A DNA stretch of 49,345 bases from an uncultured Azospirillum sp. (GCF_946480385.1 NZ_CAMLJP010000040.1:1-49345); one strand, 5' to 3'; positions 19,058-28,214 are shown, counted from the first letter of the stretch. The notes: generated by a model not told the origin, from the letters alone. Translations and numbers: made by a program.

Positions 19058-20287
19058 ATGTCGCAAGCCGAAGCCACCACCCGAACCGAAACTGCGTCCG
19101 CAGTCTCCCAGGCACATGAGCTTGGCAATATCGCCCGACTGGTGATCGCCCAGGCGCTCGCCGGGGCCAATGCGATCGTCGTCTATGCGACCGGAGCCAT
19201 CGTCGGCAACACGCTCGCTCCCAGCCCGGCGCTGGCGACCCTGCCGATCTCGATCTTCGTGGTGGGGATGGCGGTCTGCACCCTGCCGGCCGGGACCATC
19301 GCCCGCCGCTTCGGCCGGTGCGCGGCCTTCCTGGCAGGGACCGGATGCGGCATGCTGGTCGGGCTGCTGTCGTCGCTCGCCATCCTGTTCGGGTCGTTCT
19401 GGCTGTTCTGCGCGGCAATGATTCCCGGCGGGGCCTATGCCGCCGTGGTGCTGTCCTTCCGCTTCGCCGCCGCCGACTGCACCTCGGCGGAGCGCCGGCC
19501 GCGCGCCATGTCGGCGGTGATGGCGGGTGGCGTGGTCGCCGGGGTGGTCGGGCCGCAGCTGGTCACCCACACCATGAATCTGTGGCCGCCCCACCTGTTC
19601 GCCGCGACCTATGTGGCGCAGGCCGCGGTCGCCGCGCTGTCGGCGCTCGTCCTGATGGGCGTCCGTCTGCCGAAGCCGACCGCGGCGGAGGTCGCCGGCG
19701 GCCGTCCGCTGGGCGCCATCCTGCGCCAGCCCCGCTTCGTCACCGCAGTGATCTGCGGCGTGGTCTCCTACCTGCTGATGAACTTCCTGATGACCGCCGC
19801 CCCGCTGGCGATGCGGCTGTGCGGTTTGCCGCAGGAATCGGCCAACCTCGGCCTGCAATGGCACGTCATCGCCATGTACGCCCCCAGCTTCTTCACCGGA
19901 CGGCTGATCGGCCGCTTCGGCTCCCCGCGCATGGTCGCCGCCGGACTGACGCTGATCGCCGCGGCCTCGGCAGTCGGGCTGGCCGGGCAGGATGTCGCCC
20001 ATTTCTGGATCAGCCTGATCCTGCTGGGGGTGGGGTGGAACTTCGGTTTCCTCGGTGCCTCCGCCCTGGTGCTGGACTGCCACCGGCCGGAGGAGAAGAC
20101 GCGGGTGCAGTCGCTGAACGACTTCCTGGTCTTCGGCACCATGGCCTTCGGCTCCTTCGCCTCTGGCAGCCTGCTGACGAGCTACGGCTGGGACACTGTC
20201 CTGCGCATTTCCTTCGTGCCGCTGGTGCTGGCGACGGTGGCGTTGGTGGTGACGGCGGTTTATCGCTCTGATCGGAAGGCAGCCTGA
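19058..20287 (+). CDS. MFS transporter
   Basis: 409 residues from MSQAEATTRT; AAAGGA lies 5 bases before the ATG. An in-frame start at 18941 would add unlikely sequence crossing the promoter region. About 12 hydrophobic helices alternate with short loops. The N-half carries the MFS loop 2-3 signature (TLPAGTIARRFGRCAAF) and the C-half a related one (FFTGRLIGRFGSPRMVAAG). The conserved stretch EEKTRVQSLNDFLVFG before the last helices is typical of a drug/metabolite MFS subfamily. The substrate is unknown; divergent MetR-like regulation suggests a sulfur compound or amino acid (inference). Confidence 0.88.
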   Translation: MSQAEATTRTETASAVSQAHELGNIARLVIAQALAGANAIVVYATGAIVGNTLAPSPALATLPISIFVVGMAVCTLPAGTIARRFGRCAAFLAGTGCGMLVGLLSSLAILFGSFWLFCAAMIPGGAYAAVVLSFRFAAADCTSAERRPRAMSAVMAGGVVAGVVGPQLVTHTMNLWPPHLFAATYVAQAAVAALSALVLMGVRLPKPTAAEVAGGRPLGAILRQPRFVTAVICGVVSYLLMNFLMTAAPLAMRLCGLPQESANLGLQWHVIAMYAPSFFTGRLIGRFGSPRMVAAGLTLIAAASAVGLAGQDVAHFWISLILLGVGWNFGFLGASALVLDCHRPEEKTRVQSLNDFLVFGTMAFGSFASGSLLTSYGWDTVLRISFVPLVLATVALVVTAVYRSDRKAA

Positions 20288-20292
20288 AAACA

Positions 20293-20324
20293 CTTCGGGC
20301 GCGGTCTTTCCCCCGCGCCCGAAG
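20293..20324. terminator. Bidirectional hairpin terminator between the MFS and cysNC genes
   Basis: A perfect 12-bp inverted repeat (CTTCGGGCGCGG at 20293-20304, CCGCGCCCGAAG at 20313-20324) with an 8-base loop sits between two convergent genes. No long T run follows on either side, so it may also act as an mRNA-stabilising stem. Confidence 0.65.
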
Positions 20325-20346
20325 CTTCACCCTGTAACGCCGACCC

Positions 20347-22215
20347 TCAAATCACATAGGTCAGCTCTTTCTCCGACTTCAGGCTGTTCTTGCCCAAGGT
20401 CTCGTCGACATAGTCAAGCAGCTGGGCCAGCGCCTCGCTGCGGCTCAGCGCGTCGGTGTCGATCACCAGCTCAGGCTGGTCCGGCGCCTCGTAGGGAGCC
20501 GAGATGCCGGTGAACTCGGCGATCTCGCCGGCGCGCGCCTTCTTGTACAGGCCCTTCGGGTCACGCTCCTCGCAGGTGGCGAGGTCGGCCGCCACATACA
20601 CCTCGTGGAAGCGCTCGCCGCCGATCACCCGCGCCCGCGCCCGGTCGGACTTCAGCGGCGAGATCAGCGAGGCGATCACCACCATGCCGGCGTCGGCAAA
20701 CAGCTTCGCCGTCTCGGCCACCCGGCGGATGTTCTCCGCTCGGTCGTCGGCGGAGAAGCCCAAACCGGCGTTCAAGCCGTTGCGGACATTGTCGCCGTCC
20801 AGCACGAAGGTCTGCCAGCCGCGGTCGAACAGCGCGCGTTCCAACGCCATCGCCAGCGTCGACTTGCCTGCACCCGACAGGCCGGTCAGCCAGACGATGC
20901 CGCCCTTATGGCCGTTGGCCTGGGACCGCTCCTCCAGCGAGACGGTGTGCGACACCTCGGTGATGTTGGCCGCCGCGGCGTCCTCGATCTCCACCACCAG
21001 GCAGCCGCCGACCACGTCGTTGCCGTCGATCAGCGCGCCGCGGCCGGTGCGCGGCAGGTCCGACGCCAGATCCAGCGCGATGGGCGAGCGGGAGCGCAGG
21101 ACGACCTCCGCCACCTCGTTGCGGCGAACCGCCTTGCCGGGGGTGCTGGACAGATCCTCCACGTCGATGACCGCCGTCACCTGCTCCACCGTCACCCGGT
21201 GTTCGCCGGTGGCGATCTTCAGCGTGTAGGTCTTGCCGACCACCAGCGGGTCCGACACCAGCCAGAACAGCCGCACGCTCAGCCGGTGGGCCAGGGTCGG
21301 GGCGTCGGTCTGATGGTGGGCGATGTGGCCGCGCTCGGCGAAGATGCGCTTGTCCAGCGTGATGCCGATGCTCTGCCCGGCCTGGGCTGACAGAACGGTC
21401 TCCGGATGGTTCCATGCCTCGATGCTGACCACCTTGGCGCTGGCGCCGGTGGGCGAGAAGTGCAGGGTGTCGCCGACGCGCAGGCGCCCGCTCTCGATGC
21501 GGCCGGCCAGGATGCGGCGGTCATCCGGCTTGTAGACGTCCTGCAGCGGGAACCGCAGCGGCTGGTCCGGCGAGGTCTGCTGCGGACGGAAGGCGTCGAG
21601 CTGCTCAATCACCGTCGGCCCGAGATACCAGTCCGACTGCTCGCTGCGCGTGACGATGTTGTCGCCGTTGCGGGCGGAAACCGGGATCACCGCCTTCGGC
21701 TGCAGGCCCAGTTCGGCCAGATAGTCCTTGATCTCCTGCGCGACCACCTCATAGCGGCGGCTGGAGAACTCGACCTTGTCCATCTTGTTGACGACCACCG
21801 CGACCTGACGCACGCCCAGCAGGTGCAGCAGGAAGGCGTGGCGGCGCGACTGCTCCAGCGCGCCCTCGTCGGCGTCGATCACCAGCAGGGCGGCGTCGGC
21901 CTGGGAGGCGCCGGTCACCATGTTCTTCAGGAACTCGGTGTGGCCCGGCGCGTCGATGATGACGTAGGGGCGCTGTGCCGTCTTGAAGTGGATCTGCGTG
22001 GTGTCGATGGTGATGCCCTGGTCGCGCTCGGCCTGGAGCGCGTCCATGACGAAGGCCCATTCGAACGGCATGCCGCGCTTGCGGCTCATCTCGCGGACCT
22101 GCTCCACCTTGCCGTCGGGCAGGCTGCCGGTGTCGTTCAGAAGGCGGCCGATCAGCGTGGACTTGCCATGGTCGACATGGCCGACGATGACGATGCGAAG
22201 TTGAGAATGCGGCAT
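20347..22215 (-). CDS. cysNC: Bifunctional sulfate adenylyltransferase subunit 1 / adenylylsulfate kinase (CysNC)
   Basis: 622 residues. Residues 1-~430 are a translation-factor GTPase: G1 [15 protein letters not shown], switch [12 protein letters not shown]3 [12 protein letters not shown] and G4 NKMD, followed by two beta-barrel domains. Residues ~440-622 are an APS kinase: [48 protein letters not shown]. With CysD it makes APS from sulfate and ATP, and the kinase domain phosphorylates it to PAPS, like NodQ. The G1 and G3 loops read GHVDHGKS and DAPGH, as in EF-Tu/EF-1A, not the CysN-type SVDDGKS and DTPGH of enterobacteria, so this is the alternative CysN lineage. It starts 1 base after cysD. 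Confidence 0.93.
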   Translation of the reverse strand: MPHSQLRIVIVGHVDHGKSTLIGRLLNDTGSLPDGKVEQVREMSRKRGMPFEWAFVMDALQAERDQGITIDTTQIHFKTAQRPYVIIDAPGHTEFLKNMVTGASQADAALLVIDADEGALEQSRRHAFLLHLLGVRQVAVVVNKMDKVEFSSRRYEVVAQEIKDYLAELGLQPKAVIPVSARNGDNIVTRSEQSDWYLGPTVIEQLDAFRPQQTSPDQPLRFPLQDVYKPDDRRILAGRIESGRLRVGDTLHFSPTGASAKVVSIEAWNHPETVLSAQAGQSIGITLDKRIFAERGHIAHHQTDAPTLAHRLSVRLFWLVSDPLVVGKTYTLKIATGEHRVTVEQVTAVIDVEDLSSTPGKAVRRNEVAEVVLRSRSPIALDLASDLPRTGRGALIDGNDVVGGCLVVEIEDAAAANITEVSHTVSLEERSQANGHKGGIVWLTGLSGAGKSTLAMALERALFDRGWQTFVLDGDNVRNGLNAGLGFSADDRAENIRRVAETAKLFADAGMVVIASLISPLKSDRARARVIGGERFHEVYVAADLATCEERDPKGLYKKARAGEIAEFTGISAPYEAPDQPELVIDTDALSRSEALAQLLDYVDETLGKNSLKSEKELTYVI

Positions 22216-22216
22216 C

Positions 22217-23014
22217 TTACATGTACCCCACGCTGCGCAGGCGCTCGAAGCTGTCTTCGGATTCGTTGTCCATCGCGCGGCCGGCGCGTTCCGGCACGCG
22301 GGTCACCTGAAGCTCGGCGATGATCTCGTCGATGGTCGAGGCAGTGCTGTCGACCGGGAAGGTGATGTTCTTCTCGCCCAGCGAGCGATAGCGCTTGCCG
22401 TCACGGGCGAAGTACAGCGGGACGATGGGAATCCCCTCGCGCTGCGAATAGCGCCAGATGTCCAGCTCGGTCCAGGCCAGCAGCGGATGGATGCGGACGT
22501 GGACGCCTTCGGGGAAGCGCGTCTTGTAATGGTCCCAGAATTCCGCCGGCTGGTCCTTCACGTCCCAATCGCCTTCCAGCGAGCGCGGAGAGAACACGCG
22601 CTCCTTAGCGCGGGTCGCCTGCTCGTCGCGGCGGATGCCGACCATGACTCCCTGATAGGCATGGTCGCGCAGCAGGTTCTTCAGACCTTCCGTCTTGCGC
22701 GCGGCGGCGCGGGTCAGCGGCGGCAGGGTCTGGTCCATCTCCTCCTCGGGCGGGCACTGCTCCACCTTCAGGTCGAGGTCCCATTCCTTGGTGATGCGGT
22801 CGCGGAACTCGTAGACCTCCGGCAGCTCCATGGCGGTGTCGAGCTGCACGACGGGGAAGGGGATGCGGCCGAAGAACGCCTTGCGGCAGAGCCAGAGCAG
22901 CGCGTTGCTGTCCTTGCCGATCGACCAGAGCATCGCCAGCTTGTCGATGCGGTTGTAGGCCTCGCGCAGAATATAGATGCTCTGGTTTTCGAGCTGGTCG
23001 AGATCGGCGCTCAT
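22217..23014 (-). CDS. cysD: Sulfate adenylyltransferase subunit 2 (CysD), short divergent form
   Basis: 265 residues from [10 protein letters not shown], against about 302 in E. coli. It is the N-type ATP pyrophosphatase that adenylylates sulfate. The PP-loop is [20 protein letters not shown]; other conserved parts are [49 protein letters not shown] and the C-terminal RAGRAMD...[10 protein letters not shown]. The canonical CysD version of the second segment is HVDTGWKFREMYEFRD, and the roughly 35-residue insertion after VPLYFA is absent. It travels with the EF-1A-like CysN, which fits a co-inherited variant pair. It overlaps the cysH stop by 4 bases (ATGA). Confidence 0.9.
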   Translation of the reverse strand: MSADLDQLENQSIYILREAYNRIDKLAMLWSIGKDSNALLWLCRKAFFGRIPFPVVQLDTAMELPEVYEFRDRITKEWDLDLKVEQCPPEEEMDQTLPPLTRAAARKTEGLKNLLRDHAYQGVMVGIRRDEQATRAKERVFSPRSLEGDWDVKDQPAEFWDHYKTRFPEGVHVRIHPLLAWTELDIWRYSQREGIPIVPLYFARDGKRYRSLGEKNITFPVDSTASTIDEIIAELQVTRVPERAGRAMDNESEDSFERLRSVGYM

Positions 23015-23721
23015 CGGGCGATTCCAATCATGGTGGTGTGTATGCCGCATTCGGTCTTGGCGCTGCCGGCCCAACGGCCGGAACGCGGGTCGGCACCGGG
23101 CGCCACGCGCTCGGTGCAGGTGTAACAGCCGATCGACAGGAACCCGTCGGCCTCCAGCGGGTGGCGCGGCAGGTCGCGCCGGGTGAACTCTTCCTCCAGC
23201 CGGTCCTTGTCCCAGTTGGCCAACGGGTTGACCTTCACGCGGCCCCCCTCCGTCTCGAACAGGGGCAGGGCGGCGCGGGTCGCCGACTGGAAGCGCTTGC
23301 GTCCCGTCACCCAGGCCTCCAGCCCGGCGGCGGCCAGCGCGCGGTCCAGCGGCACCGTCTTGCGCAGATGGCAGCAGGCGTCATAGTCGCGGTTGAACAG
23401 CATGCCGTCCTTGTCGCCGGCGGCGAGGTCGTCGGCGGTCGGGCCGATCTCGCGCACGTCGGTCAGGCCCAGCCGCTTCACCAGCTGATCGCGGTAGCGC
23501 AGCGTCTCGCCGAACAGCTTGCCGGTATTCACAAACAGAACCGGGAAATCCGGCGTCGCCTCGGCGGCCAGCGCCAGCAGCACCGCGGATTCGGCGCCGA
23601 AGGACGACAGCAGCGCGATCCGCCCGCCGAACACCTCATGCATGGCGGCCAACAGGGGCGCGCCTTCCAGCGTGCCGTAGCTGTCGGTCAGATGCTTCAC
23701 CCGTGTTTCCGCGTCCATCAT
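23011..23721 (-). CDS. cysH: Phosphoadenylyl-/adenylyl-sulfate reductase CysH
   Basis: 236 residues. It reduces APS or PAPS to sulfite with thioredoxin. Seen: the PP-loop-like LLSSFGAESAVLLALA, FVNTGKLFGETLRYRD, the cysteine pair DACCHLRKT with arginine-lysine, VTGRKRFQSATRA, a second pair GCYTCTERVAPG, and the catalytic C-terminal Cys in KTECGIH. CC...CxxC marks the [4Fe-4S]-containing group, which usually prefers APS. As an APS kinase is encoded two genes downstream, both activated forms can be made. It is first in the cysH-cysD-cysNC unit, behind a palindrome-bearing AT-rich region. The start could be the ATG at 23721 or 23718. Confidence 0.93.
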   Translation of the reverse strand: MMDAETRVKHLTDSYGTLEGAPLLAAMHEVFGGRIALLSSFGAESAVLLALAAEATPDFPVLFVNTGKLFGETLRYRDQLVKRLGLTDVREIGPTADDLAAGDKDGMLFNRDYDACCHLRKTVPLDRALAAAGLEAWVTGRKRFQSATRAALPLFETEGGRVKVNPLANWDKDRLEEEFTRRDLPRHPLEADGFLSIGCYTCTERVAPGADPRSGRWAGSAKTECGIHTTMIGIAR

Positions 23722-23749
23722 CGGCTGCCTTTCGCGGTGGCTCGTTAAC

Positions 23750-23766
23750 TCTACTTAATAAGTAGA
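23750..23766. promoter_or_regulatory. 17-bp palindrome in the divergent cys control region
   Basis: TCTACTTA-A-TAAGTAGA is a perfect palindrome around a central A, 29 bases before the cysH start. The half-site TCTACTT recurs at 23827-23833 in the same 272-bp divergent gap. The region is much richer in AT than its surroundings. It is a good candidate operator for a dimeric regulator (for example Rrf2- or LysR-type) controlling both cys operons; the regulator is not identifiable here. Confidence 0.6.
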
Positions 23767-23826
23767 CAATGCGTTTGTGTTTGCACATTAACACCAGCGG
23801 AAAACCCGTGCAACGTAAATACATTC

Positions 23827-23833
23827 TCTACTT
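23827..23833 (+). promoter_or_regulatory. Second TCTACTT half-site in the cys divergent region
   Basis: Exact repeat of the left half-site of the palindrome at 23750-23766, 77 bases away and in the same orientation, followed by TTTAATAG. It is short, so its significance rests on context. Confidence 0.3.
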
Positions 23834-23993
23834 GTTTAATAGGCTTGTGCTTTGCTGCAGGCGCTTGTGTGAAATATGTTGATTGTCGTGTGGCGGCTGG
23901 GCTAAATACCGCCATGCACAGCATCACCCTTATAGGCGGCGCGATCCGCCGCTCCGTTCCGTCGAACCCGGCGTCGGCATTGGGGGTGCGTAG

Positions 23994-24551
23994 ATGATTC
24001 CACTGGCGCTCGACCCGGCGCAGGTGGTGATCGCGCTGGCCGGCAACGGCCCGCTCGCGGTGCGCCGCCTGACCCAGCTGCGTGAGGGCGGGGCGGACCC
24101 GCAGGTCTTTTCACCGGAGCCGGATGGGGAATTGGCCGCGCTGGCTGGCGACCGTCTGGTGCGGGCTCTGCCGGATGCCGGCGAATTGGACAAGATCGGC
24201 GTGCTGTATGTCATGGGGCTGGGGACGGAGGTCGAGACGGCGCTGGCGGGGTTGGCGCGGCAGCGCCGCGTGCTGGTGAATGTCGAGGACGTCATTCCCT
24301 TGTGTGATTTCCACTCGCCCTCCGTGGTGCGGCGTGGCGATCTGGTGATGACCATCTCCACCGGCGGCCGCAGCCCGACGCTCGCCAGCCTGCTGCGCCA
24401 GCGGCTGGAGGCGCTGTTCCCGGAGGAATGGGCGGAGCGTCTGCGCACCATCGCCGACGTCCGCAACCGCCGCCGGGCGGAAGGGGCGTCGATGTCCGAT
24501 GTCGCCCGCGAGACGCGCGAGCTGATCGACCGGGAGGGCTGGCTGCCATGA
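23994..24551 (+). CDS. Precorrin-2 dehydrogenase / sirohydrochlorin ferrochelatase (CysG N-terminal domain, Met8-like)
   Basis: 185 residues. It oxidises precorrin-2 and inserts iron to make siroheme, the cofactor of the sulfite reductase encoded downstream. It has an N-terminal Rossmann strand (QVVIALAGNGPLAVRRL, a variant of the NAD motif GxGxxA), VLVNVEDVIPLCDFHSPSVVRRGDLVMTISTGGRSPTLA (family core, with the catalytic Asp in the first part), and a helical C-terminus (EEWAERLRTIADVRNRRR). The uroporphyrinogen methyltransferase domain of full CysG is absent. GGGGGTG precedes the ATG. It is first in a plus-strand operon with DUF2849, sulfite reductase and DUF934. Confidence 0.9.
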   Translation: MIPLALDPAQVVIALAGNGPLAVRRLTQLREGGADPQVFSPEPDGELAALAGDRLVRALPDAGELDKIGVLYVMGLGTEVETALAGLARQRRVLVNVEDVIPLCDFHSPSVVRRGDLVMTISTGGRSPTLASLLRQRLEALFPEEWAERLRTIADVRNRRRAEGASMSDVARETRELIDREGWLP

Positions 24552-24653
24552 AGGCCGCCATCAAGGCCATCGCCCCACGGAATTCACTGCCGGACCATCG
24601 TCGGTTCGGGTAAGACACCACCGCGTTAGAGAACGACCAGCCAGGAGAGCCAG

Positions 24654-24989
24654 ATGTCGGCCAAGGATCGATCGAAGGAAGGGTCGATGAAAGCCATCAC
24701 CGCCAACCGCCTGCGCGACGGGGAAGTCGTGTTCCTGGGCGAGGGCGGCCGGTGGGTCGAATCCTTCGCCGAGGCCGCGCTGTTCCCGCGCGCCGAGGCC
24801 GACGCCGTGCTGGCCCCCGCCAAGGAGAAGGCGGAGCGCGAGCAGTTCGCCGTCGACATCTACACCTTCGAGGTGGAGCAGCAGGACGGCGTTCCGGTCC
24901 CGGCGACGATGCGCGAGCGCATCCGCACCGCCGGCCCGACCGTCCGCCTGGATCTGGGTAAGCAGTCTCTCGGCAAGCAGGCCGCCTGA
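24654..24989 (+). CDS. DUF2849 domain protein of the sulfite reductase operon
   Basis: 111 residues. The family core is MKAITANRLRDGEVVFLGEGGRWVESFAEAALFPRAEAD. AGGAG lies upstream of the chosen ATG; a start 33 bases later (MKAITANRL) has GGAAGGG and is equally plausible. DUF2849 genes are regularly found just before cysI-type reductases in alphaproteobacteria. The molecular role is not known; because of this conserved location an electron-transfer or assembly role for sulfite reductase is likely (inference). No cysteines or histidines suggest a metal site. Confidence 0.86.
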   Translation: MSAKDRSKEGSMKAITANRLRDGEVVFLGEGGRWVESFAEAALFPRAEADAVLAPAKEKAEREQFAVDIYTFEVEQQDGVPVPATMRERIRTAGPTVRLDLGKQSLGKQAA

Positions 24990-25034
24990 ATCACTGATCG
25001 CTGGCCGTTCCGGCGGCCCTGAGGGCTTATCGAC

Positions 25035-26726
25035 ATGAACCACATCGCGCCCGGCGCCCGTGCCGGCATCTATCATTACGACGAAATCGACCGGCAGTTC
25101 GTCGCCGAGCGCGTCGAGCAGTTCCGCAAACAGGTCGACCGCCGCCTGTCGGGCGAACTGACGGAGGAGGAGTTCAAGCCGATCCGGCTGATGAACGGCC
25201 TCTATCTCCAGCTTCACGCCTATATGCTGCGCATCGCCGTGCCCTATGGCGTGATGTCCGCCACCCAGCTGCGCAAGCTGTCGGCCATCGGGCGCAGGTA
25301 CGACCGCGGCTACGGCCATTTCACCACCCGCCAGAACCTGCAATACAACTGGATCAAGCTGGAGGACACCCCGGCGATCCTGCATGAGCTGGCCGAGGTG
25401 GACATGCACGCGCTGCAGACCAGCGGCAACTGCGTGCGCAACGTCACCACCGACCCCTTCGTCGGCGCCGCCAGGGATGAAGTCGTGGACGGCCGCGTCT
25501 ATGCCGAGATCCTGCGGCAGTGGACGACGATGCACCCCGAGTTCACCTATCTGCCGCGCAAGTTCAAGATCGCCATCTCCGGCGCCGAGAGCGACCGCGC
25601 CGCGGTGCGCATCCACGACGTCGGCCTGCTGGCGCGCCGCAACGAGAAGGGTGAGCCCGGCTTCTCCTTCTATGTCGGTGGCGGTCTCGGCCGCTCGCCC
25701 TTCGTCGGCAAGCTGGTGCGCGAGTGGGTGGCCCAGGAGGATTTTGTCGCCTACCTGGAAGCCATCCTGCGCGTCTACAACCAGTATGGCCGCCGCGACA
25801 ACATCTATAAGGCGCGCATCAAGATCCTGGTGCACGAGCTGGGCCTGGAGAAGTTCACCCAGGAGGTCGAGGAGGAGTTCGCGCGGCTGCGCGGCCCCAA
25901 ATACCGCCTGGACCCGGAGATCGTCGACGGGATCCGCAAGCACTTCGCCCCACCGCCGTTCGAGGAGCTGCCCGACCATTCGGAAGCGCTGGAGCGCGCC
26001 CGTGCGGCCGACCCGGCCTTCGCCAACTGGCTGGCGGTCAATGTCGCGGAGCACAAGGCACCGGGCTATGCCATCGCCACCATCTCGCTGAAGCCCGCCG
26101 GCGGCATCCCCGGCGACGCCACCTGCGACCAGATGGACCTCGTCGCCGATCTGGCCGAGCGCCACAGCTTCGGCGAGCTGCGCGTCACCCATGTCCAGAA
26201 CCTCGTCCTCGCCCATGTGAAGAAGGACGAGCTGTACGATCTGTGGAAGCAGCTCGACGCCGCCGGTCTGGGCAGCGCCAATGCCGGGCTGATCGGCGAC
26301 ATCATCGCCTGCCCGGGGCTGGATTACTGCGCGCTGGCGAATGCCCGCTCGATCCCGCTGGCCCAGGCGATCTCGGCCCGTTTCGCCGATCCGCTCCGCC
26401 AGCGCACCATCGGTGAACTCGGCATCAAGATCAGCGGCTGCATCAACGCCTGCGGCCATCACCATGTCGGCGCCATCGGCATCCTCGGCGTCGACAAGAA
26501 GGGCACTGAATATTACCAGATCACGGTGGGCGGCGACCCGACGCTGACCACGGCGATCGGCGACATCCTCGGCCCGGCGGTGACCGAGACCGAAGCGGTG
26601 GACGCCATCGAGGCGATCGTCGACGTCTATCTCGCCAACCGGTCGGACGAGAGCGAGCGTTTCATCGACACGCTCAAGCGCGTCGGCCATGCCCCGTTCA
26701 AGGAGAGAATCTATGCCGCTGATTGA
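25035..26726 (+). CDS. cysI: Siroheme-dependent sulfite reductase, hemoprotein subunit (CysI-type)
   Basis: 563 residues. It reduces sulfite to sulfide with six electrons. The siroheme/[4Fe-4S] ligands are all present: C426 and C432 (CPGLDYC), C469 and C473 (GCINACGHHH). Other landmarks are YGHFTTRQNLQYNWIKLED and SGNCVRNVTTDPF. In alphaproteobacteria this enzyme often lacks CysJ and is served by ferredoxin or other donors; no flavoprotein cysJ is present in the window. It sits between DUF2849 and DUF934 in the usual order, next to the siroheme synthase gene. Nitrite reductase activity cannot be excluded from sequence, but the cys context argues for sulfite. Confidence 0.92.
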   Translation: MNHIAPGARAGIYHYDEIDRQFVAERVEQFRKQVDRRLSGELTEEEFKPIRLMNGLYLQLHAYMLRIAVPYGVMSATQLRKLSAIGRRYDRGYGHFTTRQNLQYNWIKLEDTPAILHELAEVDMHALQTSGNCVRNVTTDPFVGAARDEVVDGRVYAEILRQWTTMHPEFTYLPRKFKIAISGAESDRAAVRIHDVGLLARRNEKGEPGFSFYVGGGLGRSPFVGKLVREWVAQEDFVAYLEAILRVYNQYGRRDNIYKARIKILVHELGLEKFTQEVEEEFARLRGPKYRLDPEIVDGIRKHFAPPPFEELPDHSEALERARAADPAFANWLAVNVAEHKAPGYAIATISLKPAGGIPGDATCDQMDLVADLAERHSFGELRVTHVQNLVLAHVKKDELYDLWKQLDAAGLGSANAGLIGDIIACPGLDYCALANARSIPLAQAISARFADPLRQRTIGELGIKISGCINACGHHHVGAIGILGVDKKGTEYYQITVGGDPTLTTAIGDILGPAVTETEAVDAIEAIVDVYLANRSDESERFIDTLKRVGHAPFKERIYAAD

Positions 26727-27213
26727 GAATGGGCGCATCGGCGAGGACGCCTGGAGCTTCATCCCCGATGGCGAGCCGGTCCCGAATGACCGCCCGGTCA
26801 TCATCAGCTTCGAGCGCTGGCAGGCGGAGCGTGACAGCTTCGAGGGCCGCAATGCCCGGCTGGGCGTGCGGCTGAAGAGCGGTACGCTGGCGGGCGCCAT
26901 CGCCGCCGACCTTGACCGCTTCTCCCTGGTGGCGGTGGAGTTCCCGAAGTTCCGCGACGGTCGAGGCTTCTCCACCGCGCGCGAGCTGCGGGAGCGCTAT
27001 GGCTACACCGGCGAGATCCGCGCGGTCGGTCATGTCATTCCCGACCAGTACCTCTATCTGGTCCGCACCGGCTTCACCTCGGTCGAGGCGCCGGAAGGCA
27101 CCAACCCGGACAGCTGGGCCAATGCGCTGACCGAGGTCACCGTCGCCTTCCAGCCCAGCCTGGACGACACCGCGCCGCTGTCCCTGCTGCGCCGCAAGCT
27201 GAAGGTGGGGTAG
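26713..27213 (+). CDS. DUF934 domain protein of the sulfite reductase operon
   Basis: 166 residues from MPLIENGRIG with AAGGAGAG upstream; the start lies inside cysI, overlapping it by 14 bases, so translation is coupled. Family core: VEFPKFRDGRGFSTARELRERYGYTGEIRAVGHVIPDQYLYLVRTGF. DUF934 proteins (sometimes called CysX-like oxidoreductase proteins) follow cysI in many proteobacteria, but their biochemical role is not established. It is the last gene before a strong terminator. Confidence 0.89.
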   Translation: MPLIENGRIGEDAWSFIPDGEPVPNDRPVIISFERWQAERDSFEGRNARLGVRLKSGTLAGAIAADLDRFSLVAVEFPKFRDGRGFSTARELRERYGYTGEIRAVGHVIPDQYLYLVRTGFTSVEAPEGTNPDSWANALTEVTVAFQPSLDDTAPLSLLRRKLKVG

Positions 27214-27238
27214 GGCGGGCCGCCATAGGGATGCCTGC

Positions 27239-27269
27239 AAGGCGCCGTCTCCCGGGACGGCGCCTTTTT
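27239..27269 (+). terminator. Intrinsic terminator after the sulfite reductase operon
   Basis: Perfect 11-bp stem AAGGCGCCGTC (27239-27249) and GACGGCGCCTT (27256-27266), followed by a run of T. It lies 26 bases after the DUF934 stop. Confidence 0.88.
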
Positions 27270-27452
27270 CATGTCTGGAGGCCGGAAACGGATTTCCGCA
27301 ATGCGTGAGGTCCGGTCGAGCTTGTCCCGTTTGCGTTGCTGCGATTGTGCCGATACCCTCGAACCCGTGCATGGCTCAGTTGTCCGCGCCGGTCCCGCAA
27401 ACGGCCGGCCGACGGTGACCGGAGCCGGGAACAGGGAAGACAGAGGGGCTTC

Positions 27453-28154
27453 ATGGATATCGCGTTCTGGAACATTCAGCGCGCCTCGTCCTGGGGTACG
27501 TCGGACGCCGCCGCCCGCTATGGCCTGATGGCCGCCTGGGTCGACGAGATGGCGAAGCGTTTCGACCTCATCGTTCTGGCGGAGGTGACGCAGAACGGTC
27601 CGGCACTGGTGAAGGAGATGAAATCGACCAACATGTGGTGCCAGTTCGTGCCGGTCGCCAACAAGAAGGGCGGCGTCAGCCCCTGTTCCTTCATGGTCCT
27701 GTCGAAGGGCGTGAAGGTGGATGCCATGGCGGTCGGCGACGGCAAGCGCCCGCTGATCTTCATCGATACCGGTGACATCCTCGTCGGCGCCTGCCACACC
27801 ATCGCCACGCAGGGAGAACCGTCCAAGGAGGAAATTCTGGACATGCTGGTCCATCTTGGCGGCACCGCCTCCACCCACAAGCGCAGGGGAGCGATCCTGC
27901 TGGGCGACATGAACTATGCCGTCGATAAATGGAGTGCGTTCGATTCGGCTTACACCAAAGGCTGGACCCTCCGCGTGCCCTGCAAGGCCTCGAACGCGGC
28001 GCAGGCGCTTTCGAAAACCCATCGGCTGGGGCGCGTGATCGATTACGCCTGGCTGACCGGCATCGACGGCTATGCCCGCGCGGCAACGGCGACCCATGAC
28101 TGGACCGACTGGGACGTCATCGACCACACGCCGATCGGATTCCGCGTCGCCTGA
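27453..28154 (+). CDS. Endonuclease/exonuclease/phosphatase (EEP) superfamily protein
   Basis: 233 residues from MDIAFWNIQR; GAGGGG precedes the ATG. The EEP catalytic signposts are in order: FWNIQ (Asn), VLAEVT (catalytic Glu), GDMNYAVDKW (Asp-x-Asn) and the C-terminal IDHTPI (Asp-His). The fold hydrolyses phosphodiester or phosphomonoester bonds in a metal-dependent way; substrates range from DNA to lipids and second messengers and cannot be predicted here. It has no signal peptide. It is monocistronic, between two terminators. Confidence 0.83.
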   Translation: MDIAFWNIQRASSWGTSDAAARYGLMAAWVDEMAKRFDLIVLAEVTQNGPALVKEMKSTNMWCQFVPVANKKGGVSPCSFMVLSKGVKVDAMAVGDGKRPLIFIDTGDILVGACHTIATQGEPSKEEILDMLVHLGGTASTHKRRGAILLGDMNYAVDKWSAFDSAYTKGWTLRVPCKASNAAQALSKTHRLGRVIDYAWLTGIDGYARAATATHDWTDWDVIDHTPIGFRVA

Positions 28155-28174
28155 TCCAGGACGGGGAGCCTGAA

Positions 28175-28214
28175 ACGTCGAAGGCCCCGGATGGGTGTCC
28201 GGGGCCTTCGACGT
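28175..28214. terminator. Long perfect hairpin, bidirectional terminator
   Basis: A 17-bp perfect inverted repeat (ACGTCGAAGGCCCCGGA at 28175-28191; TCCGGGGCCTTCGACGT at 28198-28214) with a 6-base loop separates two convergent genes. It has no obvious T run, so it may work with Rho or protect both 3' ends. Confidence 0.75.

Noticed and set aside
24548..24613. 21-codon frame starting within the precorrin-2 dehydrogenase stop
   Set aside because: Too short and unlike any known peptide; the ATGA overlap alone is weak support.
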